NCBI GenBank assembly: GCA_023213395.1
Contig: CM041465.1
Location: forward strand, 24,249,741-24,313,740
Length of the DNA stretch: 64,000 bases
Direction: 5' to 3'
Source of the DNA: Cycas panzhihuaensis
Taxonomy: Eukaryota > Cycadophyta
The notes below the pieces were generated by a model, which saw only the letters and a program-made list of their open reading frames with translations, was not told the origin of the DNA and searched no databases. Positions 56,397-64,000 of the stretch are shown piece by piece. The first letter of the stretch is position 1. The number at the start of each line of letters is the position of its first letter. Both the position numbers and the translations under genes were made by a program.

Positions 56397-57977
56397 TACA
56401 CTATTTCTAAATCTTCATCCAGTTTTTAATTTTTTTGTTTTTGAAAAAAAAAACAGGGGCGAATAACGCTCATCTCAAATTGGAAATTTATCTTTAAATC
56501 TCCGGGGTTTGAAAATAAATTGTGATCTCAACGACGATTCGGTTCCTTGAATAATATCGCCGTCTAAAATCTTAAAATAAATATTAATTAAATCTATATA
56601 GAAAAATTTTATCATAAACCTCACTACGAATATGACCGTCTTCAATCCACCTTTTATGTCGTGATGTTAACAGAGGAGCTTCGTGTTCTACTCGGCCTCG
56701 ATTCTTGTTTGTTTCGAGTTTTGGTGGTCCTGCGGTTTTGTTGAGGGCATATTTGTTTCTCGATGGAAATAATTGGAGCAGAGAGAAGGGGTTGAGCCCA
56801 CTGAAGAGATAGGGTACTGCGCGGAAAGCTTTAAGATCTCCAACCCTCTACATTCCACATCACAAGGGGACGGATAAGAGAGAATAACATAAATATCAAC
56901 GACAATTCATCGTACATTGATCAATAAGCGACAACGTAAATGGTATGATAGTCCGTATTCGGTGCTAAAGCATCTCAACCGTATAATTGCTATTGTGTCT
57001 CCTCATCCATGCTCTCTCTCACTTAATTACATTTTGTGGGAGGTAGGGTGGTTAAACCATCTTTATGTTATCCTTTTTATTAGTTTACATATTTTCTTAG
57101 CTCAACACTTAATGGTTTTCTTATCTTAGAATAAAATTAATAAGAAAAGAGAAACAACAAACATCTCTTTTAGGTCAAGTATGCTTGAAAGAACATGAAA
57201 TAAAATTATCGTGAACATATAAATAGGTTATCAATTATCAATTGGAGTATATGGGAAATTGGCTATTGTGTTTATCAAATAATAAGATAATATTCAAATA
57301 TATGGTTCATTAATAAGAAATTGGCAATAATCCACAATATGAAAGGTTCTTTAATCCCTCCAAGATTTTCCTTGAGTTAATCTCTAACCTTTGTTGTCAT
57401 CCCATCTCTCAAGCTTGACTTAGTAGGATACCCAACTTCTCCAAGTCTCGTGTTGATGGTTGTTTGCATTAATTTGAGGGTTTGGCTTATACACAACTAT
57501 CATCACTTGAGGGTTTATGCATCACACTCTAGCCATTTATTTCTCTATAAAGATAGATTTCTTTGCTAGCTTTAAAGCTTTAGGATAAAATAGATTTTGA
57601 GCATTTATCTCATATGAGAGTACAATAATTTTTTGAAAGAAAATGAGATATTTATGGAAAGCAAAATCTTCATTGCTACACTTGTTACATTTGTTCATTG
57701 TCATGTCTTCACTTGTGTTCTATTGTTATGTAACAACTCATGGTGAATGAAAACATTTCAATTTTCAACAACTTGAAAATACTTGTATGTTAATTGTTGC
57801 ACTTCTTGTAGATTGGTTAGTAATCATAGTAGTTAGTCATTGAATAAGCTTAATAGTTAGTTAGCATTTGAATAATTGGTGGGAGATATCAAAAGGTACT
57901 TGGCGAGAGATATAAAAATGTGGAGATTCATTCGAATGGTTGCATACCATTTGTATAAGTTTCTCCTATTCTTGTTA
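56397..57977. other. AT-rich intergenic DNA, no supported gene
   Basis: Short open frames only. GGGAGATAT followed by GAGATATAAAAATGTGGAG (57902-57925) looks like a plus-strand promoter or LTR fragment upstream of the direct repeat at 57978. Confidence 0.35.
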
Positions 57978-58033
57978 AGAAATCTTATCAAGTGACTACT
58001 CTGCACATAAAATACTTTCTTCATTGTGTCTAT
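57978..58033 (+). repeat. 57-bp direct repeat, left copy
   Basis: It shares ATCAAGTGACTA, TGCACATAAAATAC and TTCTTCATTGTGTCTAT with 60969-61026. Confidence 0.7.
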
Positions 58034-58591
58034 ATTTGAGATCTTGCTTCATTGCAGGCTCAAAGAAGCATGCTCTCCCTCTAAACCATAAGACTATTGT
58101 AACATTCCTATTCTCTTGTGTAGTGCTTCTCTATTTTGTTATGCTATTTTTGTATTTTTCGCTCGTCTGTTCACAGTATCATACATGCCTTTATCTCCAT
58201 TCACCATTATTGTCGATTGTATTTTCCATAGCCTCATCATTGGTCCTCCATCCCCGTCATATGCCTACCAATAATAGTTTCTACAACTCATCTCAGTTAT
58301 AGTTTGTTTTCATTGAATTTCTGCCAGCCATAGTTTTACACCATTCATTTTGTCCATACTCCTGCTAGTTGATGCTCCTATGCCTATCTCTATCTCTTTT
58401 ATTCTCCTATGATTAGATGCATTATACACCACTCTGGATCACATCTAGTAACCAACACAAGATCTTCATTTAAGAGTTACAAATTTCTCTTATATAAGAC
58501 TACATGAAACAAATACAAAATAGCCTTAAATTCCAGAGCTTCGATCAGGATCTGTTAAACTACCACCGTTGAGTATCCAAAGTGATCACGA

Positions 58592-59560
58592 ATGGCCAAT
58601 AGAGAGGACACCAACAAGGACATGTATAATCACCTTGACACCATTAAACAATGGATAAAATAGACGAATGAGGTTATCAATAAACTCATCACCAGGCAGA
58701 TTGAAGTTAAGTGAAAATCACGACTCTCAACATAAGGCCAATAACACAAATAATCAATCGTCGATCTAGTACAAAAAATAACTTATTGTTCTGAATTTTA
58801 GCATTAAAGGCATAGTTGACTTTAATGAATGGATAGTTAAATTGAATGTTACGTTCAAAGACTTCAATGTTACATCCTAGGCAAAAAGGTCTATTTTGCC
58901 ATCAACCACATGGAAGGGCACCTATATATTTGGGCTAAAAAAATGATATGCCAACCTAGGATTCATTCTGTGGGATGATTTTATTGATGCAGTTTGAACT
59001 CATATTAAAGGGCCTAATTCCACCCCCTATATGGTCTATCTCATTGCTTTCATAAGGATTCTTCGGTTGAGGAGTTTACGAAGCGTTTTGAGAAATTACA
59101 ACTCAAGATTGCTTTACCCGATGATGAAGCTTTTCAATTTTACCAGGCAAATCTTCGGCTTGATATCAGCATGAAAATTGAGATGTTCCAGTCTAAGTCC
59201 ATGGAGTAAGCTATACTCTTAGCTAAACAAGCTAAAATTAAACATTAATTTATTTCTCATTACATACCTTTTAGGCGTCGTCCTGGCTTCAATAGTCACC
59301 AGTAGCAACTACTTGACCATGGGATACCGATAAGCTAATATCAAATGAAAATTGTAGGAAATGTGGTGACAAGTGGGTTATAAGACATCTCAAGGTTTGT
59401 CTCAAAAGAAACCAATTTTACATAATCGAAACTGACATGGATGAAGAAGAATAAGATATTTTGGATGAAGGAAATCCCCTCGAAGAGCACTCGTCGATCG
59501 AGTGTGGCCAACCATCTATTTTCTTGGTAGCTATTTCAGGAATACAAAAACCCAACACAA
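58592..59560 (+). pseudogene. Gag of gypsy fragment D
   Basis: It starts MANREDTNKDMYNHLDTIKQ (ATG at about 58591), followed by VDFNEWIVKLNVTFKDFNV, a typical start of the plant gypsy Gag core. A zinc knuckle CRKCGDKWVIRHLKVC lies at about 59357-59402 (the CxKCGxKW...H..C form of plant gypsy). Many stops and frame changes. Confidence 0.65.
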
Positions 59561-59838
59561 TCAAGTTATAAGGGTTTCTACAAAAACAAAAAGTGGTGGT
59601 TCTTATCGATTTAGACAGCACACACAACTTCATTGATACTAAGTTGGCCATTCGCTTGGGTATCCATATTGATAGGATCAAAATATTCCAGATCATAGTA
59701 CCTGGTGAAAGACAAATTAATTGTGATAGGGAACTTCCTAATTTGGAGTTGCAAATCAATTCCTTCTCCTTTTGCACCAACTATTATGCTTTTCTAATCA
59801 TAACATTAGATGTCGTTCTAGGAGTCAAGTGGCTTTAG
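59561..59838 (+). pseudogene. Protease of gypsy fragment D
   Basis: VVLIDLDSTHNFIDTKLA near the start is the LIDSG(S/A)THNFI motif with Gly replaced (D-L-D-S). It ends in DVVLGVKWL, the usual D-VLG--WL. The frame is open over 81 codons. Confidence 0.75.
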
Positions 59839-60968
59839 AAGCTAGGGATCTATGCATTAAATCATGATCAAAATTTCATTCCTTTTCGTTAGGAAGGAAA
59901 GCTACATCATTTTTTTGGAATCACAACACCTGACTTCAAAGTCATCTTAGTAGCAAAGATGGATAAGTTACTTAATAAGGGACATGCGAGATTCATTACT
60001 CACCTCTTTTCTATTGAGGATAATAGGCCAAAAGAATCTCTTAAGCTGAACCAAACTCACACCCTTCGAGATCTCTTTCCCCAACATGAGTTAGTCTTTC
60101 GATCCCTACTAATTAGACTTCCACTAGATCGTGGTATGGAACATATTATTGAAATCATGCCAAGCAAAGGTCTAGTTTTCATCCATCCCTATAGATATAA
60201 CCATAAGTAGAAGGTAGAGATCGAACGATTTACTAATGACCTGTTGGAACTTAGAGCCATTACTCATAGTAAAAATCTCTATACAACTCTAATTGTCCTA
60301 CCACTTAAGAAAGATGGGTCTTTTTGCCTTTGTGTCAACTATTAGGTATTGAATGCAATTACGAATATCCCATTGCGAAAATGGATGATGTCATTGATGA
60401 ACTTCCTGGTGCAACATTTTTCTCAAAAATTGATCTATAATCTAAATACTACCAAATCCCTATTAGAACAATTGATTGTGCCAAGATAGCATTCAGAATA
60501 CACCAAGGATTGTATGAATTCAAGGTCATTCCTTTTGGTCACATAAATACTTTAGCAACATTTCAAGGCATAATGAACAGGGTACTTGCCTCTTCTTGTG
60601 CAAGTTTGTCATGATTTTCTTCAATGGTATTTTAATTTATAGCAAAAACTGGCAATAACACCTTAATCATCTAAACAAGATGTTGGACATTCTAAGCTAT
60701 AATCACTTGTTCACCAAGAAAGCCAAGTGCCATTTCGACCAATAATTAATCAAATATTTGGGCCATATTATTCGTATTCATGGTGTTCAAATGGACCATA
60801 ATAAAATTCAAACCATTCTGGACTGGCCAATACCCAAAACAATCACAACTCTCTAAGGATTGTTGGGACTTATAGAATTCTATAGGCATTATATTCAACA
60901 CTACTCTTCCATTATAGCACCCCTTAATTTTCTATTATGTATTATTAAATTCAATTGAATCTTTTCAT
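59839..60968 (+). pseudogene. Reverse transcriptase of gypsy fragment D, 3'-truncated
   Basis: The pieces are LPLDRGMEHIIEIMPSK (pre-RT), VEIERFTNDLLEL, LIVLPLKKDGSFCLCVNY, then frameshifted fragments around the active site (about 60600-60650, degraded). QTILDWPIPKTITTL and GLLGLIEFYRHYIQHYSSI come from the thumb and connection. Homology stops at about 60965, where the second copy of the 57-bp repeat begins. RNase H and integrase are missing. Confidence 0.75.
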
Positions 60969-61026
60969 TGAAAGATTTCATCAAGTGACTATTTTGCACA
61001 TAAAATACCTTCTTCATTGTGTCTAT
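60969..61026 (+). repeat. 57-bp direct repeat, right copy
   Basis: Partner of 57978-58033. It begins exactly where the RT of fragment D stops. Confidence 0.7.
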
Positions 61027-62606
61027 GTTGGATAATACCTAAAGTTGAATGCAAAAATAGTAGTAGATGCTTGATCTATTACATTAATTATAATATCCCT
61101 TTATGAAGAATGATCTCTAGCATTTAAAACTTATCCATTCGACCTAGTTATACACAACATCTTTGACAAAAGACCTAAAGTCATCATAATAATATTAATG
61201 CAAGCCATGGTTCATAGAATAATGCTAATCAAAATCAAACCCCTACATTGCTATCGTGTGTCATAAAAGTAATTAGCTAATTTGGCTTATATAAGAATGA
61301 ATTGGCTATTACAAAACAATAATTAAATTCTAAAGCTTCTTTGTTAAAGGCATTGTGGTCACCTAAATTTCCTTATCAAAGGTCATGCCACATTGCTATA
61401 ATATCTACCAAATAATACAAAATATTACTTCATGGGTTTTGAACCTATCCCACCCTTAAAGCATTCTAGTCTGCCCTAATTGTCCATCTACTTACTTATT
61501 TTAAATTATTTTCCATAATAATTTTATCTTGTAATTCGAGAATGGTGCATTCAAAAGAAATATAAACTGAATCAAATTGTTCTCACTTTCAACAAACTTT
61601 ACTAATAAATAGATTTAAGTGAAAAGTTAGTTGTCTTTTACACGACTTCAATTGTATTGAACCTTTGTTGTTAAAACCCCTTATTAAGGCCCTTAGTTGT
61701 TAAGCATATTTCAAAAGAGACTTAATCATTTTCACCACATAATACTACATACTTATATCAAGTGCTCTTTTTAATACAACATGCAGTAAAACTTTTAATG
61801 AACTTAATCATACACTTAGCCAACTAAATAAAATATAGTCTATGTAAAATATTAAGAAATTAGGCAAATTATTCCTTTAAATTTGCAAAGCATATCTTTA
61901 TTTAAACACTATCCATGCTTGAATTGTCATCATCTATCAATGTGATTCCTCATTTAAATCCATTAATCACCAAATAATAATTGTAGAACATCTATGTCAA
62001 AGTAGTAAAACCAAGCCCATTGGCAATGTGATCTCATCTGGATTCAAACTTTGCACCTAATAAATTCTATTAACATAAAAGCATGTATTTGTTACTATTA
62101 TGCACATTTTACATAACAGAAGAGGTGTTATCGTTTGAAGGTATAACAATTAGTTTTTTTTTGACATAATTTGGGGAAAGGTCTAAGGATAAGGCTATAC
62201 ATTTTAATTTTTGTTGTGTGTTAGGAGATTGTGTCGACGCTAAGGTTACACTGACATAATAGAGTAATAGTTCCCAAGAGTTTGCATTTATATCTTTCTT
62301 TAGTGGGGACATCAACTTTGTGATATGGTTTAAATACAAAGAAAAGGAAGAAAGACACACTTTGAAAAGAAGGCATAATTCCAAGAGATATGAATATTTT
62401 TAAGGAACATTCCCACAGAGTGTTTTATTGCAAGATGAGGATGAGATGCTACATGATAAAACAGAGGTGTACCAAGCTAGAAGTAATGAAGTAGGAAGCC
62501 TTTAGGCAGGAAAGAGATAAACAAAATAAATGAAGTAGTTTTTTTATTCTCATTAATTTTATTTTCTATGGTCTTAGTTGTTGGCGTTAAAATTGACTCA
62601 ATGGCT
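61027..62606. other. AT-rich intergenic DNA, no supported gene
   Basis: A minus open frame at 62109-62384 has no recognisable domain. Composition changes to GC-rich at about 62605, where element E begins. Confidence 0.4.
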
Positions 62607-63426
62607 GTGTGAGGACCAGAGGTAGGCCAGATAACCCGAGTTATGCAAGTACGGACCATACGGAGGTACGCACGAGGCGAAACAGTGAAGAAATCTGCGT
62701 GCAGGTACGTATGCGGTGCGTGCAGGCAGTGCGTACCACGCAGATCGTGCGGGGAGGCGAACAGAACCAAACGGAAATGGTACGCATGACAGTACGGTGG
62801 AAGCACAGGAAGCCGCCAGACGTCGCACGGGACGTCTGAGACCTAATGAAGACATTAGTTAAGTGCATAACTAATGATTAAAGTGAAAGGGTACCTTGGT
62901 AACAAAAAGGTATGGTTATGACTTTGGGTCATAACCTTTCATCCAAAAGGCATCAAAGGGACATATTTAAGGATGCTTTGAGGACCATTCCAAGGTGAGA
63001 GCCGAGTGATTCAATTCCATGACATACTCTCGGAGGGTGAGAGCCGGAGATCAAGGGTACGCAAAGGTGCAGATGACAGTACGTATGACAGCCGATTAGA
63101 GCATGAGTGCATGATAAGTACCATCCGGTGCGCATATGTAACAGAGGACTATATGTCTTTGGAATGCTCAGAACGATTCCACTGTAAATAAAGCATTGAA
63201 TTAATAAAAGAAGAGTTATGTGGAAATTGGTGCATTCTTGATGTGTGTTGATGATGTCAAGTATGTATTGAATTACATCACTGTGTACCATTCTGAATTA
63301 TATATGGAATTATATGTGGAATATATGTGTATAACCATGTTGATGTTGTCCTAAAACTAGACTATAGCGCCTGTAACCTTGACAAGTGCATTGATTCCAC
63401 GAAGGGTGTGGAATCTATCACCAACA
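62607..63426 (+). repeat. 5' LTR of gypsy element E (left end approximate)
   Basis: The right end CCAACA is set by the primer site. The left end near TGTGTGAGGACC is chosen from the composition change and a TG. The upstream half has many GTACG(C/T/G) words. ATATTTAAGG at about 62964 is TATA-like, and AATAAAG at about 63187 is a possible poly(A) signal. Confidence 0.6.
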
Positions 63427-63444
63427 TTGGTTCCGCTGCCTCGT
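63427..63444 (+). promoter_or_regulatory. Primer binding site of element E
   Basis: TTGGTTCCGCTGCCTCGT resembles the TTGGCGCCGTTGCCGGGG class used by many plant Tat/Athila-type gypsy elements, with several changes. Confidence 0.5.
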
Positions 63445-63553
63445 CCATTGAGGAGGGACAGGCCTAGGGGTTTCAAAGAGAAAAGAATGTGTAAAGGGCA
63501 GAGGACCACCGTCGTGATGGCGGTCAGAACTAAGCCACGCAGTGGACCTTCCA

Positions 63554-64000
63554 ATGCCACCTAAGAGGCCTTCAAGGTCGGAAGAGCCCCAAAAGGATAC
63601 TTCACCTAAGGAAAAGCAAACCCGGGCAAAGGGCACTAAGATGGTCAAAAGAGGCAAAATTCGGAAGGGCGAGGAGACTAAGTTCGCAAAACAACGAGAC
63701 TAAGGGACGGTCAGCTTGAAGGATCCGAGGCAAGTGGAGCCCAGACACCCAGAAGAAGAAACCCATGGCGAACGCATGGTATTGACACCAACCCCTATCA
63801 GAGAGGATTTGTTTAGCCCGGAATTGGAAGGGAAGCCTAAAGTGGACGAAAAACATAAGGAAATTTTAACAGAGGGAAGTATACCAGCGGAGGATAGCCC
63901 GAAGGACCTAGGTGACAGTGATAAGAAGGCGGAGGAAGGTCCCTCGGCATATTGGGAAAACAAGCTAACGAGGCAACTATTTGAAGATTCGGACGTAAAA
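63554..64000 (+). pseudogene. Start of Gag of element E, open to the window edge
   Basis: ATG at 63554 gives MPPKRPSRSEEPQKDTSPKE and a very basic stretch up to a TAA at 63701. The same frame then stays open for 99 codons to the edge (VEPRHPEEETHGERMV; DLFSPELEGKPKVDEK; EDSPKDLGDSDKKAEEGPSA). Lys/Glu/Pro-rich N-terminal regions like this are common in plant gypsy Gag. The single stop makes this copy suspect. A start at the internal ATG 63774 is also possible. Confidence 0.5.

Noticed and set aside
63554-64000. Element E considered as an integrated pararetrovirus
   Set aside because: The LTR-like end, primer site next to CCAACA, and charged Gag-like start fit a gypsy element, and no movement-protein or virus-type coat motif is visible.

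Overview
This window looks like plant nuclear DNA from a large, repeat-dense genome. The evidence is nested plant-type LTR retrotransposons of the Ty3/gypsy and Ty1/copia superfamilies, initiator-Met-type primer sites, and one plant-specific DUF1645 gene. The size, age and nesting of the elements would suit a gymnosperm, but nothing I can see fixes the species. I recognise one apparently intact host gene in 64 kb. Similarities between copies are judged by eye, not computed.

Layout. (1) 1-5852: the 3' end of a minus-strand gypsy element of family A (copy A'), cut by the left window edge. (2) 5853-6942, 23514-27436 and 44398-~46070: an old, AT-rich, stop-riddled minus-strand gypsy element of family B, split by two later insertions. 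(3) 6943-23513: a 16.6-kb minus-strand family A element with 2.6-kb LTRs and a near-perfect target duplication. (4) 27437-44397: a plus-strand copia element with 311-bp LTRs, inserted in the gag of B. (5) 33688-40414: a 6.7-kb plus-strand gypsy element C with ~1.06-kb LTRs and a perfect CTTAA duplication, inserted between the protease and integrase parts of the copia. The order of insertion is B, then A and copia, then C inside copia. (6) ~46073-53640: AT-rich non-coding DNA with a probable B LTR, an old direct-repeat pair and microsatellites. (7) 53640-56200: the gene island, with a G-box-bearing upstream region and a one-exon DUF1645 gene. (8) 58592-60960: a decayed plus-strand gypsy fragment D. 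(9) ~62607-64000: the 5' LTR, primer site and start of gag of another plus-strand gypsy element E, cut by the right edge.

The most interesting structure is the cargo of family A, seen in both A' and A. Downstream of the integrase there is, first, an antisense (plus-strand) gene remnant encoding a plant-mobile-domain (PMD)-like protein with a coiled-coil C-terminus, a TATA box and a plausible intron. Second, between that gene and the 3' LTR, there is a sense-strand archaeal-type RNase H domain outside the usual RT-RNH-IN block. Both RNase H copies have Asn where the first catalytic Asp is expected, and both share a stop codon. A second notable site is position ~5852, where the integrase of B is fused in frame to the integrase C-terminus of A'.
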